A DNA stretch of 64,000 bases, taken from contig NZ_LMPO01000001.1 of assembly GCF_001424385.1 (NCBI RefSeq), positions 579,831-643,830 of the forward strand. The letters are read 5' to 3'. This stretch comes from Curtobacterium sp. Leaf183. GTDB lineage: Bacteria > Actinomycetota > Actinomycetes > Actinomycetales > Microbacteriaceae. The position numbers and the translations under genes were made by a program. Positions 25,751-34,516 of the stretch are shown piece after piece. The notes under the pieces were generated by a model. That model worked only from the letters and a program-made list of their open reading frames with translations, was not told the origin of the DNA and made no database searches. Each line of letters begins with the position of its first letter. The first letter of the stretch is position 1.

Positions 25751-26656
25751 GTGCACAGAGGACTCGCGATCGGACTGGTCGTCGTGGCAGCAGTGGGGCT
25801 GTCGGGGTGTTCGTTGCTCCGTGGTGAGTCCGGCGGCGTGCCGGCGCCGTCACGGTCGTCCTCGGCGACGGTGACGCCCTCCCCGACCGACACCGCGACG
25901 TCGGACGCCGACAGCGAGGCCGAACGGCTGCGCGAGTCCGCCTCGCCCCGTCCACCGACGGCCGAGCCCACCCAGGCGTCGATGCCGGCACCCACCATCT
26001 CGACGATCCCCGACGGCACCGTGCTGGCCGAGGCCGACGTGACCTCGCCGAAGGGCAGCGTCCACTTCCACTACCGCGTCGTGGCCGCAGGCGAGTCCTA
26101 CGCGATCGAGTACTCGGGCTTCACGTCGACGCTGCCGGTCCCCGTGGGCGTGATGCTCGTCGACACCGCACCCGCGGTCGGTGACGGCATCACCTACCAC
26201 GGCGTCGGCGACCACCTGCTGGGCGGACCGACCTCGGCGCCGGCAGCCGCGGCCTCGACCCCGCTGACGGGCTCGTCGTACGACCCGTCCTGGCTCGGCT
26301 CGATCGTGACGTACTCGGACGCCACGAGCGACCCGTCGATCCCGGTCGAGATCGGCCCGGGGAAGGTGCTCGCGGTCAGCAGTGTGCGGTGGTCGGTGCC
26401 GGCACGGACGACGAACGTGCACCCGGTCGACGGTGGCGCCCGCTCCGGAGCGTCCGGTGCCGTCACCGCGACGTCGTCCTCGGGTGCACCGACGTCCTAC
26501 GAGATCGCGCCGGACGACCTGATCGGCGACGTCGCCGCGCGCTTCGGGATCTCGGTCGAGGCGGTCATCTGGCTGAACCACGACCTGCGCGTGTACGGAC
26601 AGCAGCAGTACCTGTACGAGGGCACCACGCTCAACCTGGACCCGATCCGGCGCTGA
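25751..26656 (+). CDS. LysM-type cell-surface lipoprotein
   Basis: A 301-residue exported protein. The N terminus has a hydrophobic signal and lipobox LSGC, then a long Ser/Thr/Pro-rich linker. A central domain of unknown type spans about residues 90-240, and the last 50 residues (YEIAPDDLIGDVAARFGIS, then IWLNHDL) look like a LysM repeat that binds peptidoglycan. GTG 25751 has AGGGGG just upstream. It is divergent from oleA and convergent with pgi. The LysM call is moderate because the motif is terminal and somewhat divergent. Confidence 0.8.
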   Translation: MHRGLAIGLVVVAAVGLSGCSLLRGESGGVPAPSRSSSATVTPSPTDTATSDADSEAERLRESASPRPPTAEPTQASMPAPTISTIPDGTVLAEADVTSPKGSVHFHYRVVAAGESYAIEYSGFTSTLPVPVGVMLVDTAPAVGDGITYHGVGDHLLGGPTSAPAAAASTPLTGSSYDPSWLGSIVTYSDATSDPSIPVEIGPGKVLAVSSVRWSVPARTTNVHPVDGGARSGASGAVTATSSSGAPTSYEIAPDDLIGDVAARFGISVEAVIWLNHDLRVYGQQQYLYEGTTLNLDPIRR

Positions 26657-26724
26657 GCGGGCGCGGCGTCGACGAGCGGCGTCGTCGGGCGCGGGCGGGC
26701 CCGCGCGGAACCACGGAACCACGA

Positions 26725-26766
26725 AACGGACACGGCACCACGGGGATCCGCGGTGCCGTGTCCGTT
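26725..26766. terminator. Bidirectional terminator between the LysM gene and pgi
   Basis: A 15-bp perfect stem (26725-26739 with 26752-26766) and 12-nt loop, placed between two convergent genes. Confidence 0.75.
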
Positions 26767-26786
26767 CTGCAGTGCTGTACCGGGCG

Positions 26787-28505
26787 CTACTTCCGCAGCT
26801 CGAGGTACTTCGCGATGAGCGCCTTGGTGGACGAGTCCTGCGACTCGAGCACGGACTGGTCACCGTCGACCGCGGGAGCGATCTGCAGCGCGAGCTGCTT
26901 GCCGAGCTCCACGCCCCACTGGTCGAACGAGTCGATGCCCCAGATCGTGCCCTCGGTGAAGACGATGTGCTCGTACAGCGCGATGAGCTGTCCGACGACG
27001 CTCGGGCTGAGCTCGGGCGCGAGGATCGACGTCGACGGCTTGTTGCCCGTGAAGGTGCGCGCCGCGACGATCGCTTCGTCCGTGGTGCCCTCGGCGCGGA
27101 CCTCGTCAGCGGTCTTGCCGAACGCCAGCGCCTTGGTCTGTGCGAAGAAGTTCGCCAGGAACAGGTTGTGGACGTCCTGCCCGGGCTCGACCGCCTTGCC
27201 GTCGCCGGTCTCGTCCTTGAGCGGACGGGCCGGGTTGGCGACCGTGATGAAGTCGGCGGGGATCAGGCGCGTGCCCTGGTGGATGAGCTGGTAGAACGCG
27301 TGCTGACCGTTCGTGCCGGGCTCGCCCCAGAAGACCTCGCCGGTGTCGGTCGTGACGGGCGAGCCGTCCCAGCGGACGCGCTTGCCGTTCGACTCCATAG
27401 TGAGCTGCTGCAGGTACGCGGCGAAGCGGTGCAGGTACTGCGTGTACGGCAGGACCGCGTGGCTCTGCGCGCCGAGGAAGTTCGAGTACCAGATGTTGAG
27501 CAGACCCATCAGCACGGGCACGTTCTGCTCGAGCGGGGTGGTGCGCATGTGCTCGTCGATGGTGTGGAAGCCGGCCAGGAACTGCTTCCAGTTGTCCGGC
27601 CCGATCGCGATGACGACGCTCGTGCCGATGGCCGAGTCGACCGAGTAGCGACCGCCCACCCAGTCCCAGAAGCCGAAGGCGTTCTCGGGGTCGATGCCGA
27701 ACGCGGCGACCTTGTCGAGGGCGGTCGAGACGGCGACGAAGTGCTTGGCGACGGCGTCGTTCTTGGCCTCGTCAGCGGCGTCGGTGAGCGACAGGCGCTC
27801 CCAGAGCCACTGGCGCGCCAGACGGGCGTTCGTCAGGGTCTCGAGCGTGCCGAAGGTCTTCGACGCCACGATGAACAGCGTGGTCTCGGGGTCGAGGTCC
27901 GCGGTCTTCTCGTAGATGTCCGACGGGTCGATGTTCGACACGAAGCGGGCTTCGATGCCGGCCTGGACGTAGGGCTTGAGGGCTTCGTAGACCATGACCG
28001 GACCGAGGTCGGAGCCGCCGATGCCGATGTTGACGACGGTCTCGATGCGCTTGCCGGTGACGCCCTTCCACTCGCCCGAACGGACCTTGTCCGCGAAGGC
28101 GTAGACCTTGTCGAGCGTGGCGTGCACGTCGGCGTCGACGTCCTGGCCGTCGACGACGAAGCCCTTGGCTGGCACGAGCTCGCCCTGTGCCGGACGACGC
28201 AGCGCGGTGTGCAGGACGGCGCGGTCCTCGGTGGCGTTGATGTGCTCGCCGGCGATCATCGCCTGGTAGCGCTCGGCGACGCCGGCGTCCTGGGCGAGCT
28301 GCAGCAGCGCGTCGAGGATCTCCTTCGTGACGAGGCCCTTCGACAGGTCGACGGTCAGGTCACCGGCCTGGAACGTGTACTGCTCGGCGCGGCCGGGGTC
28401 GCTGTCGAACCATCCACGCAGGTCCGGGGAGAAACCGTCGGCGATGCCGGCGAGGGTCTTCCAGGCTGCGGTCGTCGTGGGGTCGACGGGTGCGGATTCG
28501 GTCAC
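26787..28505 (-). CDS. pgi: Glucose-6-phosphate isomerase
   Basis: A 572-residue enzyme interconverting glucose-6-phosphate and fructose-6-phosphate. The signatures [35 protein letters not shown] and the C-terminal [14 protein letters not shown] are all present. The GTG at 28505 has AGGAGG six bases upstream, which decides the start within a longer open frame. It appears monocistronic, with a terminator at 26725-26766. Confidence 0.97.
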   Translation of the reverse strand: MTESAPVDPTTTAAWKTLAGIADGFSPDLRGWFDSDPGRAEQYTFQAGDLTVDLSKGLVTKEILDALLQLAQDAGVAERYQAMIAGEHINATEDRAVLHTALRRPAQGELVPAKGFVVDGQDVDADVHATLDKVYAFADKVRSGEWKGVTGKRIETVVNIGIGGSDLGPVMVYEALKPYVQAGIEARFVSNIDPSDIYEKTADLDPETTLFIVASKTFGTLETLTNARLARQWLWERLSLTDAADEAKNDAVAKHFVAVSTALDKVAAFGIDPENAFGFWDWVGGRYSVDSAIGTSVVIAIGPDNWKQFLAGFHTIDEHMRTTPLEQNVPVLMGLLNIWYSNFLGAQSHAVLPYTQYLHRFAAYLQQLTMESNGKRVRWDGSPVTTDTGEVFWGEPGTNGQHAFYQLIHQGTRLIPADFITVANPARPLKDETGDGKAVEPGQDVHNLFLANFFAQTKALAFGKTADEVRAEGTTDEAIVAARTFTGNKPSTSILAPELSPSVVGQLIALYEHIVFTEGTIWGIDSFDQWGVELGKQLALQIAPAVDGDQSVLESQDSSTKALIAKYLELRK

Positions 28506-28657
28506 GGATTCCTCCTGAGCGCATGGGGCTGACTGGTCCGCAGACCTCCGCAACGCTGCGACGCGGGCCGCATCCGAGCGTAGTGCGCTCCGAGGGAGCG
28601 CGCGCACAGCGGACGGGACCTGTGGAGAACCGTCCGGAGGGCCGCCCGGAGGCTGCT

Positions 28658-28690
28658 CTGGAGGCACGGTGCCGTGACCGGCGCGCCTCA
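28658..28690. terminator. Imperfect family-A-like hairpin
   Basis: The sequence CTGGAGGCACGGTGCC faces an imperfect complement ending in CGCGCCTCAG. It overlaps the 3' end of the nitronate monooxygenase gene and resembles the perfect palindromes elsewhere in the window, with mismatches. Confidence 0.3.
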
Positions 28691-29680
28691 GGTGAGCAGG
28701 GCCTCCAGGGTGTCGGCCAGGGGGCCGTCCGCCGCGGCCCGCCAGGACCGGCCGGCCCACAGGTGCAGCGCGTGCGGGTCGCCGTCCGCCGCAGCCGCCC
28801 GGCGGATCGGTCGGGTCAGGTGGTGCAGCGCCGGGTAACCGAGCGGCGCGTCCTCGTGCTCGCGGACGAAGCGGTTCACCAGCGCCCGTGCCGGTCGTCC
28901 GGTGAAGGCACGCGTGAGCGCAGTGCGGTCGAAGACCGGGTCGACGAGGGCCCCACGGTGCGTCGTCCCGGTGCCCGCTTCGTCCGTCCGCAGCACGAGC
29001 GTGCCGACCATCGCAGCGGCGGCGCCCGCGAGCCGGACGGCCTCGACGTCGTCCGCGCTCCCGATGCCACCCGCGGCGACCACGGGCACGTCGACCTGGG
29101 CCAGGACCGCGCGCACCAGGTCGGGCAGGGGCTGCCAGACCGGCGACTGCTCCGGGTCGAGGACCGCCGAGTGACCGCCGGCGGCCTCGCCCTGCACGAC
29201 CAGGACGTCGATCCCCCGCTCGGCCGCGGCCCGGGCGTCGACCGGGTTCGTCACGGTCTGCACCGTCACCGTGCCGCGACGGCGCAGGTCCGCGACGGTC
29301 TGCGCGGCGGGCAGCCCGAACGTGAAGGACACGACCGACACCGGGTCGTCGAGCAGCAGCGCGAGCTTCTCGGCCCAGCCGTCGTCGTCCTCGCGCTTGT
29401 CCGGCAGGTCCGGGAGCCCGAGGGAAGCGCGGTAGCGGTCGTAGTCCACGTCGCTGATCGGGACCGGGTTCGGTGCGAAGAGGTTGACGCCGAAGCGGTC
29501 CGTGCGGGTACGGACCTCGGCGATCTCCGACGCGAGCTCCTCGGTCGTGCGGTACCCGGCGGCGAGCGACGCGAACTGGGCGGACCGGGCTGCGGCGATG
29601 ACGAGCGCCGGGGTCGACGGCCCGCCTGCCATCGGTGCGACGTGCAGCGGGGACCGGAGGACCTCGGGGAGTTGGTTCAC
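28688..29680 (-). CDS. Nitronate monooxygenase-like FMN enzyme
   Basis: A 330-residue TIM-barrel flavoprotein of the 2-nitropropane dioxygenase family. [17 protein letters not shown] at the N terminus, [13 protein letters not shown] with the catalytic His, and [17 protein letters not shown] in the phosphate-binding loop are diagnostic. Such enzymes oxidise alkyl nitronates such as propionate-3-nitronate, or act as NADH:quinone reductases. GTG 29680 follows GAGGG directly and is favoured over an arginine-rich upstream extension. It stands alone between pgi and a family-B repeat region. Confidence 0.87.
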   Translation of the reverse strand: MNQLPEVLRSPLHVAPMAGGPSTPALVIAAARSAQFASLAAGYRTTEELASEIAEVRTRTDRFGVNLFAPNPVPISDVDYDRYRASLGLPDLPDKREDDDGWAEKLALLLDDPVSVVSFTFGLPAAQTVADLRRRGTVTVQTVTNPVDARAAAERGIDVLVVQGEAAGGHSAVLDPEQSPVWQPLPDLVRAVLAQVDVPVVAAGGIGSADDVEAVRLAGAAAAMVGTLVLRTDEAGTGTTHRGALVDPVFDRTALTRAFTGRPARALVNRFVREHEDAPLGYPALHHLTRPIRRAAAADGDPHALHLWAGRSWRAAADGPLADTLEALLT

Positions 29681-29718
29681 CCCTCGATCCTGCACCGCCC
29701 GGGGCCCCGACGAACTCA

Positions 29719-29767
29719 CGAGACGCCGCATTCGACGCGAGACGCCGCCGGACACGGCGGCGTCTCG
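29719..29767. repeat. CGAGACGCCG inverted repeats (family B, second site)
   Basis: CGAGACGCCG at 29719-29728 and 29738-29747, and its complement at 29758-29767. The last two make a 13-bp perfect stem (29738-29750 with 29755-29767) with a 4-nt loop. Same motif as at 19765-19870. It lies in the 183-bp gap before the first sigma factor gene. Confidence 0.7.
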
Positions 29768-29814
29768 GCGCGACGGCGGCGCCTCGCCACGACACGCCGC
29801 GGCTGCACACCGCC

Positions 29815-29845
29815 TGTCAGGATCGCGTCGCCCCCGACACTTCTG
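29815..29845 (+). promoter_or_regulatory. Candidate ECF-type promoter of sigma/membrane-protein pair 1
   Basis: TGTCAGG (29815-29821), a 14-bp spacer, then GACACTTCTG (29836-29845), followed by GGTGAGAGGGGGCA leading to the GTG start. The same two blocks at the same spacing precede the paralogous sigma gene at 33084, suggesting each sigma factor recognises its own promoter. Confidence 0.5.
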
Positions 29846-29863
29846 AGGTGAGAGGGGGCAATC

Positions 29864-30403
29864 GTGGATGAGGACACCGAGGCGGACGGCGCACTGACAC
29901 GTCGGCTCGCGGAGGGGGACCGCGCGGCACTGGCCGACGCGTTCGACCGGTTCGCGCCGACCTTGACGCGCTACGCGTGGGCACAGGCTGCGAGCCGCCA
30001 GGACGTGGAGGAACTCGTGCAGGACACGTTCCTGACGCTCTGGCAGAAGGCTGCGACGATCGACCTGGCGACGAGCGCGTTGCTGCCGTGGTTGCTGGTC
30101 GTGTGCCGCAACCACGCTCGCAACCAGGCACGACGGGTGGCGAAGAACGCCGGCGACGAGCTGCCGCCGGAGCTGCCGGCGCGGACCGACACCGACGACG
30201 CCCGCGAACGCCTGCGCTGGGTCCGCGACGAGATCGCAGCACTTGCCCCGCTGGACCGGCGCATCTGCGAACTCTGCCTGCTCGACGGGCACTCGTACGC
30301 GGAAGCGGCCTCAATGCTCGGTCTGAGCGTCGGCGCCGTCACACAACGCGTCTCCCGATCTCGCGCCCGACTGAAGAAGGCGGTGACCAACGATGAACAC
30401 TGA
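29864..30403 (+). CDS. ECF-type RNA polymerase sigma factor (copy 1)
   Basis: A 179-residue sigma-70-family protein with only regions 2 and 4. Region 2 is AFDRFAPTLTRYAW then VEELVQDTFLTLWQKA; region 4 is DRRICELCLLDGHSYAEAA followed by LGLSVGAVTQRVSRSRARLKK. It directs RNA polymerase to specific promoters. GTG 29864 follows a GAGAGGGGG ribosome binding site. Its 3' end overlaps the downstream membrane protein gene by 11 bases, as for many sigma/anti-sigma pairs. A near-identical-length paralogue lies at 33084-33623. Confidence 0.93.
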   Translation: MDEDTEADGALTRRLAEGDRAALADAFDRFAPTLTRYAWAQAASRQDVEELVQDTFLTLWQKAATIDLATSALLPWLLVVCRNHARNQARRVAKNAGDELPPELPARTDTDDARERLRWVRDEIAALAPLDRRICELCLLDGHSYAEAASMLGLSVGAVTQRVSRSRARLKKAVTNDEH

Positions 30404-31211
30404 ACCCCCCACCGGAGACGACCTGCAGCGCATGCTCGTCACGATGAAACAGAGCGTGCTCGACCGCGCCGGCGACCGAACGCCGGCACCCCGCCGACGC
30501 GGCCGTCGCGCCGGGATCATCATCGGCGTCATCGCGCTCCTCGGCCTCGGCGCCACCAGTGGCGGCGTCGCCCTGGGGATGATCCCGCAGCCGTTCGCCG
30601 CAGCACCGGCGCCGGCGCCGAGCCCCACGACCATCGAGCCCTCCGAGACCCCCACCGAGTCCTCCGCTCCGGTGATCGAACGACCCACTGTCACACCCAC
30701 CCCGACATCGACCCGGAGGCCCTACGCGTTGGACGACCCGTCGACGTGGACGATGTCGGGGAGCGAGGTCGGGCCGATCGCCCTGGGCGGGGACTTCGCA
30801 GCCGAGACCGACGACCTCCAGCCGACGTACACGCTCGACTCCGCTGCGAACTGCCCGAACCCCGATGTCGCGTTCTTCACTCGGGGCGACGCTCCCCGGC
30901 TCGTGGTGACCCGCGTGGACGGGAAGGTCGACGGGGTTCAGGTCGGTCTGAACGCGCCGTCCGACACCACGTCCGGCAGGGCACCCACGACGGCCGAGGA
31001 TGCTGGTCTGGGATCGACCGTCGAGCAGCTCAAGGCGCTCTACCCGGACCTGCACGACGCCGGGGCCTACGGCACCGACGGCGCGTTCGCCCTGTGGAGC
31101 ATCGAGCGAGGCGGCCGCTTCATCACGTTCGAGCTCGACGGCGACGGTGCGCGAGTCGGAACGGTGTGGGTCGGCTCGACCGAGAAGCCCCCGTACGAGT
31201 TCTGCGGGTGA
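30393..31211 (+). CDS. Single-pass membrane protein, candidate anti-sigma factor (copy 1)
   Basis: A 272-residue protein: about 38 cytoplasmic residues, one membrane helix (GIIIGVIALLGLGATSGGVA), a Pro/Thr-rich linker, and an extracytoplasmic domain of about 160 residues. The cytoplasmic part has no zinc-binding HxxxCxxC motif and is short for a classical anti-sigma domain. The 11-base overlap with the sigma gene and conservation of the pair at 33613 still suggest it regulates the sigma factor. The external domain (WTMSGSEVGPIALGG at its start) is unrecognised and differs most between the two copies, as a sensor would. Confidence 0.75.
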   Translation: MNTEPPTGDDLQRMLVTMKQSVLDRAGDRTPAPRRRGRRAGIIIGVIALLGLGATSGGVALGMIPQPFAAAPAPAPSPTTIEPSETPTESSAPVIERPTVTPTPTSTRRPYALDDPSTWTMSGSEVGPIALGGDFAAETDDLQPTYTLDSAANCPNPDVAFFTRGDAPRLVVTRVDGKVDGVQVGLNAPSDTTSGRAPTTAEDAGLGSTVEQLKALYPDLHDAGAYGTDGAFALWSIERGGRFITFELDGDGARVGTVWVGSTEKPPYEFCG

Positions 31212-31227
31212 CCGGGCCGGGGAGCGC

Positions 31228-32418
31228 TCACCCCTCGGGCAGGTGCTCCTTCGGCAGCTTCCGGAGCTTGGCGCGGCGCTTGCGGCGCTCGGGGATCATC
31301 GAGCGCATCTCCTCGAGCTTGCCGAAGCACAGCAGCCGGTCGCCCGGCTCGAGGGCGACGCCGCTGCGCGGGTTCGGGATGACGCTCGAGCCACGGTGCA
31401 GCGTGAGGACGGTGATGTCCCGGTCCCAGAGGCCGGACTCCTTGATCGTCTTGCCCACCAGGTCGGCGTTCGTGTGCACCAGGAGCTCGGCGACCCCGTA
31501 GCCCGTCGACACCGACAGGCGCTGGCGGACGTCGATCTCGGGGAAGGCGACCTGGTTGGCGATGAAGTCGATGACGGCCCCGGCGATGTCGAGCCCGGTC
31601 GCACGCTCGATGCCCTCGAGCCCCGGCGACGAGTTGACCTCCATCACGAGCGGACCGTCGTTGCCCTCGAGCATGTCGACGCCGGCGACGCGCAGCCCCA
31701 TGATCTGCGCCGACCGCACCGCTGCCTCTTCGTACTCGGGCGTGAGCGTGACGGCCTCGACGGTCCCGCCACGGTGCACGTTCGACCGGAACTCGTCGCC
31801 CGAGGCACTGCGTCGCATCGCCGCCACGACCCGGTCGCCGACGACGAGCGCGCGGATGTCCTTACCGCGGCTCTCCGAGATGAAGCTCTGGATCAGCACG
31901 TTCTGCTTCGTGGAGTGCAGGGTCTCGACGATGGACTCGGCGACCTTGGCCTCGGGCGCCAGGATGACGCCGATGCCCTGGGTGCCCTCGAGCAGCTTGA
32001 TGACGACGGGCGCCCCACCGACGCGCTCGATCGCCCCGCGGACGTCCCCGCGCCCGGCGACGAACGTCGTCGCGGGCATCCCGATGTCGTGGCGGGACAG
32101 GATCTGGTTGGCGCGGAGCTTGTCGCGGGAGTTCGTGATCCCGTTCGCGGTGTTCGGCGTGTAGACGTCCATCTGCTCGAACTGCCGCACGACGGCGGTG
32201 CCGTAGTAGGTGATCGAGTTGCCGATCCGGGGCAGGACCGCGTCGTAGTCGGAGATGAGCTTGCCGCGGTACTGCAGGTCGGGGGCGTCGCCCGTCAGGT
32301 CGATCGCGAAGCGCAGCGTGTTGAGGACCTTGACCTCGTGCCCGCGGTCGAGCGCGGCGGTGCGGAGCCGCTCGGTCGAGTACGCCTGCGGGGCACGCGA
32401 CAGGATGGCGAGTTTCAT
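31228..32418 (-). CDS. rimK: RimK-family L-glutamate ligase with C-terminal RCK_C (TrkA_C) domain
   Basis: A 396-residue protein. Residues 1-300 are a RimK ATP-grasp ligase: MKLAILSRAPQAYSTERL, the ATP loop VIKLLEGTQGIGVIL and metal-binding MEVNSSPGLEGIE. RimK adds glutamates to the C terminus of ribosomal protein S6. Residues about 305-385 form an RCK_C domain (LVGKTIKESGLWDRDI, IPNPRSGVALEPGDRLL), a small ligand-binding fold best known in potassium transport proteins and able there to bind c-di-AMP. Ordinary RimK ends near residue 300. It is divergent from the RimB-like gene 94 bp away, and convergent with the first sigma-linked gene. Regulation by a bound nucleotide is inference. Confidence 0.9.
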   Translation of the reverse strand: MKLAILSRAPQAYSTERLRTAALDRGHEVKVLNTLRFAIDLTGDAPDLQYRGKLISDYDAVLPRIGNSITYYGTAVVRQFEQMDVYTPNTANGITNSRDKLRANQILSRHDIGMPATTFVAGRGDVRGAIERVGGAPVVIKLLEGTQGIGVILAPEAKVAESIVETLHSTKQNVLIQSFISESRGKDIRALVVGDRVVAAMRRSASGDEFRSNVHRGGTVEAVTLTPEYEEAAVRSAQIMGLRVAGVDMLEGNDGPLVMEVNSSPGLEGIERATGLDIAGAVIDFIANQVAFPEIDVRQRLSVSTGYGVAELLVHTNADLVGKTIKESGLWDRDITVLTLHRGSSVIPNPRSGVALEPGDRLLCFGKLEEMRSMIPERRKRRAKLRKLPKEHLPEG

Positions 32419-32512
32419 CGGGAGGCTCCGCTGATCGAGGGCTGGCGACGGCGACGCTCCATGCTGGCAGAAGGATGACGCACCGTGCGCGCCGTCCTGC
32501 CAGGATGGGCAC
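32419..32512. promoter_or_regulatory. 94-bp divergent region between rimK and rimB-like genes
   Basis: Contains the CAGGAT box serving the rimB-like gene. GGGAGGCTCC at 32420-32429 lies close to the rimK start and may hold its ribosome binding site (GGAG on the minus strand). No operator-like palindrome is seen. Confidence 0.35.
32501..32506 (+). promoter_or_regulatory. -10 box for a leaderless rimB-like transcript
   Basis: CAGGAT at 32501-32506 ends exactly 6 nt before ATG 32513, which has no ribosome binding site. The same hexamer at the same distance precedes the genes at 17466 (minus) and 48655. Confidence 0.45.
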
Positions 32513-32995
32513 ATGCCCGACGGTCCGAAGCGCCCCACGCGCACCCCGATCGTCGCCGGGTGGCGCGAGTGGGCCGGGCTGCCGGACCTCGACATCCCGT
32601 GGATCAAGGTCAAGCTCGACACCGGTGCCCGCACCTCCGCGCTGCACGCGTTCGACCTCGAGGAACTGCCCGGTGACCGCGTGCGCTTCTCGGTCCACCC
32701 GTGGCAGGAGTCCGACGCCGACCCGACGACCGTCGAGTGCGCCGTGCACGACCGCCGCGTCGTCCGGAGCTCGTCCGGGCACACCCAGGAGCGCATCGTC
32801 GTGCTGACGGCCATCGAGCTGGCGGGCCGCACGGTGCAGGCCGAGGTGACGCTGAGCAACCGCGACCAGATGGGCTTCCGGATGCTCGTCGGGCGCGAGG
32901 CCCTGCGCCAGGGCTTCGTCGTCGACCCGGCCCGGTCGTTCCAGGCCGGTCGCGCGCCGAAGGAGATCCGACGCCGCAACCGGGGCCGGATCTGA
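32513..32995 (+). CDS. RimB-like retropepsin-fold protease (PF05618 type)
   Basis: A 160-residue protein with the active-site motif KLDTGARTSALHA near residues 38-50 and the C-terminal NRDQMGFRMLVGREAL, characteristic of the family once called ATP-dependent zinc proteases. In Pseudomonas, RimB of this family trims the polyglutamate tail that RimK adds to S6. Its position next to rimK supports an antagonistic pair here. No RimA-like small gene is seen. It is divergent from rimK across 94 bp. Confidence 0.87.
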   Translation: MPDGPKRPTRTPIVAGWREWAGLPDLDIPWIKVKLDTGARTSALHAFDLEELPGDRVRFSVHPWQESDADPTTVECAVHDRRVVRSSSGHTQERIVVLTAIELAGRTVQAEVTLSNRDQMGFRMLVGREALRQGFVVDPARSFQAGRAPKEIRRRNRGRI

Positions 32996-33035
32996 CCACT
33001 CGACGACACCCGTTGGTCACGGATCGGTCACGACG

Positions 33036-33066
33036 TGTCAGGTCCGGGCATCCCTCGACACTTCTG
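33036..33066 (+). promoter_or_regulatory. Candidate ECF-type promoter of sigma/membrane-protein pair 2
   Basis: TGTCAGG (33036-33042), 14-bp spacer, GACACTTCTG (33057-33066), matching the element at 29815-29845 in sequence and spacing while the spacer differs. Confidence 0.5.
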
Positions 33067-33083
33067 GGGTGAGAGGGGGCACC

Positions 33084-33623
33084 GTGAACGAGACCGACGA
33101 TGCCGACGCCGCACTCGCGCGGCGCATGGCACGACACGACACCGGAGCGCTGGCCGAGGCGTTCGACCGGTTCGCGCCGACACTGACCCGGTACGCGTGG
33201 GCACTGGCCGGCAGCCGGCAGGACGTCGAGGAGCTGGTGCAGGACACCTTCCTGACGCTCTGGCAGAAGGCCGCGGACATCGACCTGCCCACCGGCACCC
33301 TGCTGCCGTGGCTGCTGGTGGTGTGCCGTAACCACGCCCGCAACCAGGCACGGCGCATCCAGAAGAACGCCGGCGACGAACTCCCGGCCGAGCTCGCGGC
33401 GCCGACCGACGCCGACGACGCCCGAGAACGGCTGCGCTGGGTCCGCGACGAGATCGCGGCGCTGCCGCCGGTCGACCGCCGGATCTGCGAACTCTGCCTC
33501 CTCGAGGGGCACTCCTACTCCGAAGCCGCCACGATGCTCGGGCTGAGCGTCGGCGCGGTCACCCAGCGGGTCTCACGGTCCCGCGCGCGACTCAAGAAGG
33601 CGGTGACGCACGATGAACACTGA
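33084..33623 (+). CDS. ECF-type RNA polymerase sigma factor (copy 2)
   Basis: A 179-residue paralogue of the sigma factor at 29864, identical in length and in nearly all of regions 2 and 4, including VEELVQDTFLTLWQKA and LGLSVGAVTQRVSRSR. Differences cluster in the first 25 residues and around residues 63-70 and 105-110. GTG 33084 is chosen by alignment with copy 1 and the GAGAGGGGG ribosome binding site; a GTG at 33069 is also in frame. It overlaps the next gene by 11 bases, exactly as in copy 1. Similar promoter recognition, and so cross-talk between copies, is likely. Confidence 0.92.
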   Translation: MNETDDADAALARRMARHDTGALAEAFDRFAPTLTRYAWALAGSRQDVEELVQDTFLTLWQKAADIDLPTGTLLPWLLVVCRNHARNQARRIQKNAGDELPAELAAPTDADDARERLRWVRDEIAALPPVDRRICELCLLEGHSYSEAATMLGLSVGAVTQRVSRSRARLKKAVTHDEH

Positions 33624-34452
33624 ACCTCCCACCGGAGACGACCTGCAGCAGATGCTCGTCTCGATGAAGCGCGAAGTCCTGACGCGCGCCGACCAGCAGC
33701 GCCCCGCGCCCAGGCGACGCGGACGTCGTGCCGGGATCGTCATCGGCGTGATCGCCGTCCTGGGCATCGGCGCCGCCAGCGGCGGTGTCGCCCTCGGCAT
33801 GATCCCGCAGCCGTTCGCGGCGGCGCCGGCGCCCGCTCCGAACAAGCAGTCGCCGACCGTGACGCCGACACCCTCGTCGGCGCCCGTCGTCGAGGAGCCG
33901 AGCAGCACACCGACGTCGACGTCGACGCCGACCCCGACCCGACCGCCGTTCGACCTCGCCGATCCGTCCTCGTGGACTGTCTCCGGTGACGAGTTCGGCC
34001 CGGTCGCGATCGGGGGAGCAACGGCAGCCGAGACCGACGACCTCACACCCGCGTACCTGCACGACGGCGCCGACGACGTCTGCGGCCCCGAGTTCGGGAG
34101 CTACTGGGTGCGGGATGCTCAGCCGACCCTGATCGTCTGGTCCGAGAGCGGGAGCGTCATCGGAGTCTCCGCCTGGGTGTCATCCGGGGCCGGCGCGTAC
34201 GGGACGATCGGTCCGACGACCTCGTCGGGCATCGGGATCGGCTCGACGCTGGCCGAACTCCGCGCCGCGTACCCCGCCGCGGCCGAGGACCCGGAGCGCA
34301 GCAGGTACGTCGATCCGCCGACCGCCCCGAACGCCTTCACGGCGTGGAAGGCCGACACGGGCACCGGCCCCGTCTGGTTCGGGCTGGACGAGGACGGCAT
34401 CCACGTGGTCTCGGTGGACATCGGACGGTTGTCCGGGATCTCCTGCGACTGA
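33613..34452 (+). CDS. Single-pass membrane protein, candidate anti-sigma factor (copy 2)
   Basis: A 279-residue paralogue of the protein at 30393. The first 70 residues (MNTEPPTGDDLQQMLVSMK, then the membrane helix and PQPFAAAPAPAP) are almost the same in both. The outer domain keeps only a common frame (WTVSGDEFGPVAIGG, and GIGSTLAELRAAYP near the end), with many substitutions. This matches two sensors sharing one signalling mechanism. No zinc anti-sigma motif is seen. It is followed by the family-A palindrome at 34517. Confidence 0.75.
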   Translation: MNTEPPTGDDLQQMLVSMKREVLTRADQQRPAPRRRGRRAGIVIGVIAVLGIGAASGGVALGMIPQPFAAAPAPAPNKQSPTVTPTPSSAPVVEEPSSTPTSTSTPTPTRPPFDLADPSSWTVSGDEFGPVAIGGATAAETDDLTPAYLHDGADDVCGPEFGSYWVRDAQPTLIVWSESGSVIGVSAWVSSGAGAYGTIGPTTSSGIGIGSTLAELRAAYPAAAEDPERSRYVDPPTAPNAFTAWKADTGTGPVWFGLDEDGIHVVSVDIGRLSGISCD

Positions 34453-34516
34453 CGCCGCGACGCGCTCGCGTGACCCGACCGGCTCTGGGGGGCGGGCGGT
34501 GCACGCGAGCAGGTCG

